From Fidelibacterota bacterium (GTDB lineage: Bacteria > Fidelibacterota > Fidelibacteria > Fidelibacterales > Fidelibacteraceae): DNA of 16,000 bases. The translations under genes and the position numbers were made by a program. The notes beneath the pieces were generated by a model. It had not been told where the DNA came from and searched no databases. It saw only the letters and a list, made by a program, of their open reading frames with translations. This document shows positions 8,585 through 15,628 of the stretch, in pieces (position 1 is the stretch's first letter; every line of letters starts with the position of its first letter). The stretch is taken from contig JAUVKP010000001.1 in assembly GCA_030596185.1 (NCBI GenBank), positions 1-16,000 of the forward strand. The letters are read 5' to 3'.

Positions 8585-9900
8585 TGCAAAGTGTTCGTTC
8601 CATGTTTAAGATCCAGGAATTGAGACAACGTTTGTTATTTACATTGTTTGTCCTCTTCTTAGCTCGTATTGGTGCACATATTCCACTTCCCGGAATTGAC
8701 ACAAAACTACTGGCGGTGGCTGCATCGGGAATGGACAATACTCTGCTTGGCTTATGGGATATGTTTGCCGGAGGTGCATTCAAAAAGGCAGCCGTTTTTG
8801 CACTCGGTATTATGCCTTACATCAGCACCAGCATTATTATCACTCTGCTTGGTAGTGTATTTCCATACTTTCAGCGTCTCCGAAACGAGGGTGAAGCAGG
8901 TCGTCGTAAGATCACACAGATCACGCGATATGGTACCGTTTTCCTAGCTGCTATGCAGGCTTTGGCGGTAGCGGGTTATTTGCAGAAACTTCAAGCAAAC
9001 TACCAGAGTGTGGTTGCTTATCCTGGTTTTGGTTTCACTATAATGACAGTTATTGTATTGGTAACCGGTACGATGTTATTGATGTGGCTTGGTGAACAGA
9101 TCACTGATCGGGGTATCGGAAACGGTATTTCCTTGATTATTATGGTTAACATCATTTCCCGTTTCCCTGCGACCCTTGCTAACGAAATCACCATGCTTCG
9201 TGCAGGTGCCCGTGACCTACTTGTTGATATAATTCTCATCGTGATCCTTGTACTTGTGATCGGTTTCGTAGTTTATCTGACACAGGGTGTTCGTAAGATT
9301 CCCGTTCAGTATGCAAAAAAGGTCGTTGGTAGAAAGATCTACGGCGGTCAGTCAACATATATTCCTTTGCGTGTTAACAGCTCGGGTGTTATGCCGATCA
9401 TTTTCGCACAGACTATTGTGTTCATTCCGAACTCAATAGGTATGTTGTTCAAAGATGTTAGCTGGTTGAATAGTGGATGGTTTACTGTTGAAAATTGGCC
9501 TTATTGGATTATATACTCGATCATCATTATTCTGTTCGCGTATTTTTATACCGCACTTTCATTCAATCCCACCGAAGTAGCGGATAACATGAAAAAGAAT
9601 GGTGGGTTTATCCCCGGTATTCGTCCCGGAAAGAAAACGGCTGAATATCTGGATAATATTATTACAAGGATTACATTGCCCGGCGCAATAATGCTGGCTT
9701 TCGTGGCAATCTTACCTTACATATTAATGAAGGTTCTAAACATTGATTATAACCTTGCAAGCTTCTTTGGCGGTACATCTGTGATCATTCTTGTTGGTGT
9801 AGCATTAGATACACTTCAACAGATCGAATCACATTTGATCTCCCGTCACTACGATGGCTTTATGAAAAAAGGTAAACTCAAAGGGCGACGACGCTTCTAA
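8581..9900 (+). CDS. secY: Protein translocase channel subunit SecY
   Basis: SecY (439 residues) is the pore-forming subunit of the SecYEG translocon in the inner membrane. About ten hydrophobic segments are visible, starting at residues 17-35. Family landmarks: IPLPGID (34-40), the GIMPYISTSIIITLL segment (76-90), GEQITDRGIGNGISLII (171-187), the cytosolic loop RKIPVQYAKK (238-247), and the long loop FNPTEVADNMKKNGGFIPGIRPG (328-350) that meets SecA and the ribosome. The basic C-terminus ends KGRRRF. Start is ATG 8581 in the rplO overlap; ATG 8584 is an equivalent alternative. Unlike in many bacteria, no adk follows; map is next. Confidence 0.98.
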   Translation: MMQSVRSMFKIQELRQRLLFTLFVLFLARIGAHIPLPGIDTKLLAVAASGMDNTLLGLWDMFAGGAFKKAAVFALGIMPYISTSIIITLLGSVFPYFQRLRNEGEAGRRKITQITRYGTVFLAAMQALAVAGYLQKLQANYQSVVAYPGFGFTIMTVIVLVTGTMLLMWLGEQITDRGIGNGISLIIMVNIISRFPATLANEITMLRAGARDLLVDIILIVILVLVIGFVVYLTQGVRKIPVQYAKKVVGRKIYGGQSTYIPLRVNSSGVMPIIFAQTIVFIPNSIGMLFKDVSWLNSGWFTVENWPYWIIYSIIIILFAYFYTALSFNPTEVADNMKKNGGFIPGIRPGKKTAEYLDNIITRITLPGAIMLAFVAILPYILMKVLNIDYNLASFFGGTSVIILVGVALDTLQQIESHLISRHYDGFMKKGKLKGRRRF

Positions 9901-9905
9901 GTTAA

Positions 9906-9933
9906 TTGACAAGAAAGAGAAAGATGATATATT
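9906..9933 (+). promoter_or_regulatory. Possible internal sigma70-like promoter over the map start
   Basis: TTGACA at 9906-9911 is a perfect -35 consensus, followed after 16 bases by TATATT at 9928-9933 as a -10. Transcription would start around 9940, inside map and downstream of its ATG at 9924, so it could feed infA, rpmJ and the alpha genes but not full-length Map. This is a sequence match only; the -10 lies in codons of the conserved MIYYK start, so chance is a real alternative. Confidence 0.35.
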
Positions 9934-10676
9934 ACAAATCAGCCGAAAACATTGAGTTAATGAGAATTGCCGGAAAAATTGTTCATGATACCTTATGTAT
10001 GCTTGAACAGTGGATCAAACCCGGAGTTAACACTCTTAAGCTTGATGAACTAGCTGAGGAGTACATACGCTCTCACGATGCAGTGCCCTCTTTTAAGGGT
10101 TACGGTGATTTCCCGGCAACACTTTGTATCTCACGTAACGAAGAAGTTGTACACGGGATCCCGAATAAAAAAACAATTCTCTGTGATGGAGATATTGTCA
10201 GCCTCGATTGTGGAGCGTTACTGAATGGTTATCATGGTGATCATGCCCGCACTTACGCAGTAGGTAATGTGTCACCGGAAAAACAACGGCTCATGGATGT
10301 GACTAAGAAAAGTCTTGCTCACGGAATTGAAAAAGCTGTTATAGGTAATCATCTTTCCGATATTGGCTATGCTGTCCAAACCTACGCCGAATCACAGGGA
10401 TACTCTGTGGTACGTGAACTTGTAGGCCACGGTATTGGCCAGCGGCTGCATGAAGATCCTCAAGTCCCGAACTATGGTAAAGCAGGACGGGGGATAATAT
10501 TGAAAGAAGGACTTGTGATCGCCATTGAACCAATGGTGAATATGGGTAAAGCCGGAGTACGGACACTCTCAGACGGTTGGACAATCGTCACTCGTGACCG
10601 TAAACCATCAGCCCATTTTGAGCATACGATTGCGATTACAAAAGATGGTCCTAACATTTTAACAAGTGGCAAATGA
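9924..10676 (+). CDS. map: Methionine aminopeptidase, type I
   Basis: Map removes the N-terminal methionine from new proteins co-translationally in the cytosol. From ATG 9924 it is 250 residues. All five metal ligands are visible: Asp95 (SLDCG), Asp106 (GYHGDHA), His169 (VGHGIG), Glu202 (AIEPM) and Glu233 (HFEHT); His77 (VVHGIP) matches the substrate-contact histidine of the E. coli enzyme (His79). There is no N-terminal zinc-finger extension, so this is the short bacterial form. An upstream in-frame TTG at 9906 would add six residues but has no ribosome binding sequence; the ATG gives the typical [11 protein letters not shown] start. The stop is one base before infA. Confidence 0.97.
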   Translation: MIYYKSAENIELMRIAGKIVHDTLCMLEQWIKPGVNTLKLDELAEEYIRSHDAVPSFKGYGDFPATLCISRNEEVVHGIPNKKTILCDGDIVSLDCGALLNGYHGDHARTYAVGNVSPEKQRLMDVTKKSLAHGIEKAVIGNHLSDIGYAVQTYAESQGYSVVRELVGHGIGQRLHEDPQVPNYGKAGRGIILKEGLVIAIEPMVNMGKAGVRTLSDGWTIVTRDRKPSAHFEHTIAITKDGPNILTSGK

Positions 10677-10677
10677 T

Positions 10678-10896
10678 ATGGCGAAGCAAAAATCGATAAA
10701 AGTGGATGGAACTATTCTTGAAACACTACCGAACGCATCGTTCCGGGTTGAGCTCGAGAACGGCCATGAGGTTTTGGCACATATTTCCGGAAAGATGCGG
10801 ATGCATTACATCAAGATTCTTCCCGGTGATAAGGTGTCTCTCGAATTATCACCCTATGATCTGTCACGCGGACGTATTGTATATCGATACAAATAG
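10678..10896 (+). CDS. infA: Translation initiation factor IF-1
   Basis: IF-1 is a single OB-fold protein that occupies the 30S A site and works with IF-2 and IF-3 during initiation. From ATG 10678 it has 72 residues, the standard length: [11 protein letters not shown], then [21 protein letters not shown] (23-43) and the C-terminal [11 protein letters not shown]. An in-frame GTG at 10666 would add four residues and overlap map, with no family support. The ribosome binding sequence is weak, and with a one-base gap to map, coupling to Map translation is likely. Confidence 0.97.
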   Translation: MAKQKSIKVDGTILETLPNASFRVELENGHEVLAHISGKMRMHYIKILPGDKVSLELSPYDLSRGRIVYRYK

Positions 10897-10941
10897 TGTC
10901 AGCATAAAGACAAGAAAAACGGATAAAAAGAGGATAAAATT

Positions 10942-11055
10942 GTGAAAGTAAGAGCATCAGTAAAAAAGATGTGTGATAAATGCAAGATCATTCGCCGTAA
11001 GGGCGTTGTCCGGGTTATTTGTCCTAACAGTAAACATAAACAACGACAAGGTTGA
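10942..11055 (+). CDS. rpmJ: 50S ribosomal protein L36, zinc type (GTG start)
   Basis: This short gene encodes 37 residues: [15 protein letters not shown] at the start and NSKHKQRQG at the end. Zinc ligands of the L36 ribbon are Cys11, Cys14, Cys27 and His32. The start is GTG at 10942, seven bases after AGAGGA. It sits in the usual place between infA and rpsM. The 45-base gap before it is the longest in the ribosomal cluster and holds nothing else I recognise. L36 binds near domains II and VI of 23S rRNA late in assembly. The gene is easily missed because of its length. Confidence 0.96.
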   Translation: MKVRASVKKMCDKCKIIRRKGVVRVICPNSKHKQRQG

Positions 11056-11069
11056 TCAGGAGGTAAACA

Positions 11070-11444
11070 TTGGCTCGTATAGCAGGTGTAGATTTACCCA
11101 AAGATAAGAAAGTCAAAATTGCTTTGACCTATATTTTTGGCATTGGCCGAACGGTTGCAATGAACATTCTAGTGGATGCAAAGGTTGATCCTGAGATCCG
11201 CACAAGAGATCTTAACGATAATCAAGTAGCAGCGATCCGGAAAGTAATTGGTGATGATCATAAAGTTGAAGGTGCCTTGCGTACCGAAACAACCATGAAC
11301 ATTAAACGATTAATGGATATTGGTTGTTATCGCGGTCTGCGCCATCGTCGCGGATTGCCAACACGTGGTCAGAATACCAAGAATAACGCACGTACTCGCA
11401 AAGGCAAGAAAAAAGCCGCTGTGAAGAAAAAACGTAAAACATAA
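11070..11444 (+). CDS. rpsM: 30S ribosomal protein S13 (TTG start)
   Basis: S13 (124 residues) lies in the 30S head and forms intersubunit bridges with L5; its tail contacts P-site tRNA. The start is TTG at 11070, six bases after AGGAGG (11058-11063), fixed by the invariant [10 protein letters not shown]. The helical RNA-binding region contains [11 protein letters not shown] (20-30), and the C-terminal signature [20 protein letters not shown] (85-104) is intact. The tail is very basic ([15 protein letters not shown]). It opens the alpha portion, only 14 bases after rpmJ. Confidence 0.98.
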   Translation: MARIAGVDLPKDKKVKIALTYIFGIGRTVAMNILVDAKVDPEIRTRDLNDNQVAAIRKVIGDDHKVEGALRTETTMNIKRLMDIGCYRGLRHRRGLPTRGQNTKNNARTRKGKKKAAVKKKRKT

Positions 11445-11468
11445 GAGCTAACCCCTTAGGAGGTTGAA

Positions 11469-11861
11469 TTGGCTAAGAAACAAGTAGTTAGACGTAAGAA
11501 AAGAAAGGTGAAAGTAGATCCGGACGGGATCGCGTTCATCAAGGCCACTTACAATAATACAGTGATCACTCTCGCAGATCAATATGGGAATACCATTGCC
11601 TGGGCGACCGCAGGACGTGTTGGTTTTAAAGGGTCTCGTAAGAGCACCCCTTATGCAGCAGGTCAGGCAGCTGAAGTTGCCGCGCGTGAAGCTATGGATA
11701 TGGGTTTGGCTCGTATTGAAGTTAGAGTTAAAGGTCCTGGGGGCGGTCGTGAAATGGCCATTCGTGCCCTATCACTGGCTGGATTGCAAGTAACTGCAAT
11801 CAAAGATGTGACACCTATTCCACATAACGGGTGTAGACCACCCAAACGTCGTAGAGTTTAG
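11469..11861 (+). CDS. rpsK: 30S ribosomal protein S11 (TTG start)
   Basis: S11 (130 residues) forms part of the platform near the mRNA exit. The start is TTG at 11469, five bases after AGGAGG (11458-11463); another TTG at 11464 lies too close to that sequence. After a basic N-terminus (RRKKRKVK) come [19 protein letters not shown] (27-45), [16 protein letters not shown] (54-69) and the signature [16 protein letters not shown] (115-130). The asparagine-glycine in HNGC is the site that forms isoaspartate in E. coli S11. rpsD follows after 11 bases. Confidence 0.98.
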   Translation: MAKKQVVRRKKRKVKVDPDGIAFIKATYNNTVITLADQYGNTIAWATAGRVGFKGSRKSTPYAAGQAAEVAAREAMDMGLARIEVRVKGPGGGREMAIRALSLAGLQVTAIKDVTPIPHNGCRPPKRRRV

Positions 11862-11872
11862 GAGAATATATA

Positions 11873-12484
11873 ATGGCAAGATTTAAAGGCCCAAGAGGTA
11901 AAGTCTGTCGTCGTTTAGATTACCCGTGTTTTGAATCTCCAAAATTTTCAAGGATAACTAAAAACTATCCACCTGGAGAACACGGACCAACTTCCCGCAG
12001 ACGTCTATCTGATTATGGTATTCAGATGCGTGAAAAACAACGTATTAAGCACACCTATGGTGTTCTTGAGAAACAATTCAGTAATTATTTCAAGAAAGCT
12101 GATACAAAAGAAGGTATTACCGGCCATATCTTATTACAGATGCTGGAATGCCGTCTTGATAATATCGTTTATCGTATGGGTTTTGCACCTACACGTCGTG
12201 CGGCTCGTCAGCTGGTAACACACGGACATTTTCTAGTAAACAATCGTAAGGTCAACATACCTTCTTTCTCTGTTAAAGAAGGATATGAGATCCGCGTACG
12301 TGACAAAAGCAAACGTATTCCACTCATCCTAGATTCGGTCAAACGTATCAAAGGTGATCATACTTTGCCTTGGATGTCCATTGATAAAGCCAAACTGGTC
12401 GGTGAATTCATGAAAGTTCCGGAACGTAATGAACTTCCGGAAGATTTCAATGAACAGCTGGTCGTTGAGTTGTATTCAAAATAA
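11873..12484 (+). CDS. rpsD: 30S ribosomal protein S4
   Basis: S4 (203 residues) nucleates 16S rRNA folding and surrounds the mRNA entry. It starts MARFKGPRGKVCRRL; NYPPGEHGP follows at 31-39, then LSDYGIQMREKQR (45-57). The S4 RNA-binding domain runs from about residue 92 (ECRLDNIVYRMGFAPTRRAA) to 150, and NEQLVVELYSK ends the protein. In zinc-binding S4 proteins such as that of Thermus, the N-terminus has four cysteines; here only Cys12 and Cys19 are present in this region, so a complete site is unlikely. In E. coli S4 also represses the alpha operon; the short gaps here leave little space for that leader. Confidence 0.98.
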   Translation: MARFKGPRGKVCRRLDYPCFESPKFSRITKNYPPGEHGPTSRRRLSDYGIQMREKQRIKHTYGVLEKQFSNYFKKADTKEGITGHILLQMLECRLDNIVYRMGFAPTRRAARQLVTHGHFLVNNRKVNIPSFSVKEGYEIRVRDKSKRIPLILDSVKRIKGDHTLPWMSIDKAKLVGEFMKVPERNELPEDFNEQLVVELYSK

Positions 12485-12509
12485 CATTTAAAGAAAAGGA
12501 ATTGAAATA

Positions 12510-13490
12510 ATGCCTAACTTTCAAATTCCAGATAAAATCAAAGTTGATCGGGATACTTATTCCGATAGTTATGGAAAATTTACGATCGAACCGCTTGAAC
12601 GCGGATTTGGTACTACCGTGGGGAATGCCCTGCGTCGTATTATGCTTTCATCCATCCCGGGTTGCGCTATCACAGCTTTACGCTTTGAGAGTGTACTGCA
12701 TGAGTTCTCAACCATTGAAGGTGTGTTGGAAGATGTAACGACTATCATTCTGAACCTGAAACAGGTTAAATTAGACCTCGTTGAGGCTAAACCCGTTAAA
12801 GTCATTCTTAAATTGCAAGGTCCGAAAGAGATCAAAGCCAAAGACTTAAATGGCGACAATCCGAATCTCAAGATCATGAATCCGAATTTTCATATTATGA
12901 ATATTCAGGAAGAAAAAGAGATCAATTTGACCGTATGGTTTGGACGCGGCCGTGGTTATTCACCGGCTGAAAAGAACCGTACACCGGATGCGCCTGTCGA
13001 TACTATTCCTATTGATTCAATCTTCTCTCCGATCTTGAAAGTCAATTACGATGTAGTGAAACTCCAGTCAGGTATTAAAGATGACCTCGAGAAATTAACT
13101 ATTGAGATCTTTACCGATAATTCCATGACACCAGATAATGCACTTTCTTATTCATCTGATATGATGATCAGCCATCTGAATCCTTTTTCCGAATTGAAAT
13201 CAAAGAATATCATTGAACCGGAAGAACAGATCGATGAAGAAATTCTACGCATACGTAAACAGCTTCTACGCAGTATTGACGAACTTGAATTATCAGTTCG
13301 CTCATACAATTGCCTTCAAGCAGCTGATATCCGTACCATTTCTGATCTTGTAGTAAAAGAAGAACAAGAAATGCTCCGTTACAAGAATTTTGGACGTAAA
13401 TCTTTGAATGAACTGGTTGCAAAACTCGACAATCTTGGTTTACGCTTTGGAATGGAAATTTCTCCCTACATGAAAGATATGAATAAATAA
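12510..13490 (+). CDS. rpoA: DNA-directed RNA polymerase alpha subunit
   Basis: RpoA (326 residues) dimerises to nucleate RNA polymerase assembly and contacts DNA and activators. The N-terminal domain shows TIEPLERGFGTTVGNALRRIMLSSIPG (25-51), the dimer and beta-contact region, and IPIDSIFSPILKVNY (166-180). The C-terminal domain (about 245-317) keeps the residues equivalent to those that bind the UP element in E. coli: Arg264, Asn267 and Cys268 in VRSYNCL, then Gly295, Lys297, Ser298 and Glu301 in NFGRKSLNE. UP-element recognition is therefore plausible. AAAAGGAATTG precedes the ATG. Length is normal. Confidence 0.98.
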   Translation: MPNFQIPDKIKVDRDTYSDSYGKFTIEPLERGFGTTVGNALRRIMLSSIPGCAITALRFESVLHEFSTIEGVLEDVTTIILNLKQVKLDLVEAKPVKVILKLQGPKEIKAKDLNGDNPNLKIMNPNFHIMNIQEEKEINLTVWFGRGRGYSPAEKNRTPDAPVDTIPIDSIFSPILKVNYDVVKLQSGIKDDLEKLTIEIFTDNSMTPDNALSYSSDMMISHLNPFSELKSKNIIEPEEQIDEEILRIRKQLLRSIDELELSVRSYNCLQAADIRTISDLVVKEEQEMLRYKNFGRKSLNELVAKLDNLGLRFGMEISPYMKDMNK

Positions 13491-13503
13491 GGAAAGCAGA
13501 TAA

Positions 13504-14079
13504 ATGAGACATCAAAAACGAGGCAGAAAACTCGGTCGTACTGCAAGCCATCGTAAAGCTATGCTTCAAAATATGGCTGCATCAGTTTTGCTTCATAAGC
13601 AGATTAAAACCACAGAAGCTAAAGCAAAAGAAGCTCGCAAATTGGTTGAACGCCTAATTACCTACGGGAAAAAAGGCACAACTCATGCTCGCCGTCTTGC
13701 TTTTGCAATCCTTCGTGACAAAAAAGCAACGACCATCCTTTTTGATGAAGTCGCTCCTGTCTATGAAAATCGTCAAGGCGGTTATACCCGTCTGATCAAA
13801 TTGGGCTATCGTCCAAATGATACTTCTAAGGTTGTATTGCTTCAATTGGTAGATTTCTTCAGTGAAGAACCGAAGAAAGACAAGAAAAAATCTACTGAAA
13901 AGAAAGCAAGCAAACCTTCAGTAAGCAAAAAAGTTGAAGTAAAAGAAGAAGCTCCGGTTGAAAAAACCGTAGAAACTGAAGCTGTTGCTGAAGAAGTTAT
14001 TAAAGAAGTCGCTCCTGTTGAAGAAGCTGTAGAAGAAAAAGCTAAAAAAACAGAAGAAGTGACTAAAGATAAAAAGTAA
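13504..14079 (+). CDS. rplQ: 50S ribosomal protein L17 with long charged C-terminal tail
   Basis: The first 119 residues are a complete L17: MRHQKRGRKLGRTASHRKAM (1-20), KTTEAKAKEARKLVERLIT and YTRLIKLGYRPNDTSKVVLLQLVD. L17 lies near the tunnel exit. Residues 120-191 are extra: first lysine-rich (EEPKKDKKKSTEKKASK), then rich in Glu, Val, Ala and Lys, with an imperfect repeat of about 20 residues (APVEKTVE at 150-157 and APVEEAVE at 170-177). The tail looks disordered and repetitive. Bacteroidota L17 proteins often carry such tails. The gene is the last of the cluster, 13 bases after rpoA, with AAGGAAAG before the ATG, and is followed by a terminator. Confidence 0.96.
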   Translation: MRHQKRGRKLGRTASHRKAMLQNMAASVLLHKQIKTTEAKAKEARKLVERLITYGKKGTTHARRLAFAILRDKKATTILFDEVAPVYENRQGGYTRLIKLGYRPNDTSKVVLLQLVDFFSEEPKKDKKKSTEKKASKPSVSKKVEVKEEAPVEKTVETEAVAEEVIKEVAPVEEAVEEKAKKTEEVTKDKK

Positions 14080-14091
14080 TTCCCTAGGGAA
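14080..14091. other. 12-base perfect palindrome after rplQ
   Basis: TTCCCTAGGGAA begins on the base after the rplQ stop codon and is its own reverse complement. It does not extend further. It could be a protein-binding site or chance; there is no second copy nearby that I noticed. Confidence 0.2.
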
Positions 14092-14106
14092 ATACAATAT
14101 ACATAG

Positions 14107-14144
14107 ATCCTCTTTGCGTACGCAGAGAGGATTTTTGTTTTTTT
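14107..14144 (+). terminator. Intrinsic terminator of the ribosomal cluster
   Basis: ATCCTCTTTGC (14107-14117) pairs with GCAGAGAGGAT (14122-14132) around a GTAC loop, an 11-pair stem with a single G-U pair. It is followed by TTTTTGTTTTTTT (14132-14144). No T-run lies on the other side, so it acts only on + strand transcripts. It ends the transcript after rplQ. Confidence 0.9.
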
Positions 14145-14190
14145 GTCTGAAAATGCTTAAAATACATACATTTACAAAGCGTCTATTTAC

Positions 14191-14219
14191 TTGAACTATA
14201 CTTAAATTATTTCTATATT
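14191..14219 (+). promoter_or_regulatory. Probable sigma70-type promoter for the YihY-family gene
   Basis: TTGAAC (14191-14196) and TATATT (14214-14219) are separated by 17 bases, the optimal spacing. The expected transcription start is near 14226, giving a leader of about 15 bases before the ATG at 14241. The region upstream (14146-14190) is AT-rich and could help alpha-subunit binding. The rest of the 161-base gap holds only the terminator and the short palindrome. Confidence 0.6.
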
Positions 14220-14240
14220 AAACGGATAATCAAAATATAA

Positions 14241-15623
14241 ATGAATGCTGAGATGATCTCTAAAAAGATTAAAGATAATATATTCAAAAGATTGGGACGA
14301 TTCTTCTTTGTCCGTGATGATGGCAAAACGACGCCCTTTCGTCGTTTCATGAAAAAGATCCTATGGCTTTTGTACCTGACACTTAAAGATTTTAATGCTA
14401 ATACGTGTTTTGTGCATTCCGGTAGTTTGGCTTATGTAAGTATTTTGTCACTTATTCCCATGGTGGTATTGACCTTCAGTATTGCCGGTTTATACGGTTT
14501 GGGTGAAACTGTCATTAAATTTACTGAAGAAAATATATTTCCTTACTTAGTACCTGAATTTCATGAACAATTCAATGTGTGGCTGCAAGCCAATATCTCT
14601 CAGGATGCCTTTCGTAATCTTGGCACGACTTCTATCGTTAACCTGATCGCAATTGCAGGTTTAATGATGGCAGGAACAGCTATTCTTGTTATATCTGAAA
14701 GAGTTTTTAACGAAATATGGCGCGTTAAGAAGGGTGGTAGCTATTTTAGAAAATTAACGGGATTCTGGATATTTTTTACAATTACTCCGCTTATGATCGT
14801 TGGGAATACTTATATAAAGAATTTCCTGATGCCGGATGGCGGCTATATGGATATGATGATCCAACAGAATACCCTTATCGGTTTTATTTATAACAGATTC
14901 TTACCCTTCCTGATCACCTTGTTTATTATGGTAATGCTTAATCTTCTTTTACCCAGAGCAAAGGTCCTTTTTAAAAGCGCTCTATTTGGCGGCATTTTTT
15001 CCGCACTTCTTTGGGAATTCTCCAAGAACTACTTTTACTTGTATATTACTAGGATGACAACGGTAACCAGTTTTTATGGTTCCCTTGCTATTATTCCTAT
15101 TTTTATGATCTGGATGTACCTGACTTGGATAATTATTCTACTTGGTGCTGAACTCGCATATACCTTCCAAAATAGACGATTGATGACAAATCTATACCGT
15201 GGGTACGAGAATGCCTCTACGCATTACACACACTCTTATCTTGGCGTGTCTATTCTGATCTGGATGAATTCTTTCTACCGACGGGGTAAGACCATTCCAT
15301 CACTGGATAAATTTTGTGATAATATGGGTGTGCGTTTGAACACAATGACGGATGTGTGTCAAGAACTTGTAGAGTTGGAATACCTTGATCCGGTAAGAAG
15401 TGAAATACCTCGTTTTGTTTTTGCTCAGAATCCTGAGTATATCCACTTGAATGACGTAATCGAAGCTTTGCAAAAGATCGAATTCTCTTCAGAATATAAT
15501 ATCCGTAAAGAAAAAGCACCCACTGAGAAGCATTTAAGTACCGAAACTATCTTCATTGAAGCTCAACGTGCATTCTTGAAACCTTTTAAGAACAAAACCG
15601 TTTCAGATTTTAAAAACCTCTGA
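14241..15623 (+). CDS. YihY/BrkB-family inner-membrane protein
   Basis: This 460-residue protein belongs to the YihY family (once called ribonuclease BN or BrkB), whose molecular role is not settled. About six hydrophobic segments are visible, roughly at 62-86, 131-153, 172-193, 214-236, 246-265 and 280-306. Family landmarks are GSLAYVSILSLIPM (61-74) and the last segment, FYGSLAIIPIFMIWMYLTW then ILLGAELAY (278-307). After the membrane part, residues 331-400 look like a small helical, winged-helix-like domain (LDKFCDNMGVRLNTMTDVCQELVELEYL), followed by a charged tail. E. coli YihY is about 290 residues and lacks it. The ATG has no clear ribosome binding sequence, unlike the genes upstream; ATG 14253 is an alternative. 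Confidence 0.88.
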   Translation: MNAEMISKKIKDNIFKRLGRFFFVRDDGKTTPFRRFMKKILWLLYLTLKDFNANTCFVHSGSLAYVSILSLIPMVVLTFSIAGLYGLGETVIKFTEENIFPYLVPEFHEQFNVWLQANISQDAFRNLGTTSIVNLIAIAGLMMAGTAILVISERVFNEIWRVKKGGSYFRKLTGFWIFFTITPLMIVGNTYIKNFLMPDGGYMDMMIQQNTLIGFIYNRFLPFLITLFIMVMLNLLLPRAKVLFKSALFGGIFSALLWEFSKNYFYLYITRMTTVTSFYGSLAIIPIFMIWMYLTWIIILLGAELAYTFQNRRLMTNLYRGYENASTHYTHSYLGVSILIWMNSFYRRGKTIPSLDKFCDNMGVRLNTMTDVCQELVELEYLDPVRSEIPRFVFAQNPEYIHLNDVIEALQKIEFSSEYNIRKEKAPTEKHLSTETIFIEAQRAFLKPFKNKTVSDFKNL

Positions 15624-15628
15624 TTTCC

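Noticed and set aside
8694..8725. TTGACA inside secY
   Set aside because: It encodes the conserved IDT residues after IPLPG, and the following bases are GC-rich without a -10.
13951..14040. Repeats in the rplQ tail as a mobile or satellite repeat
   Set aside because: They are codon-level repeats of Glu/Val/Ala/Lys in frame with L17 and belong to a low-complexity protein tail.
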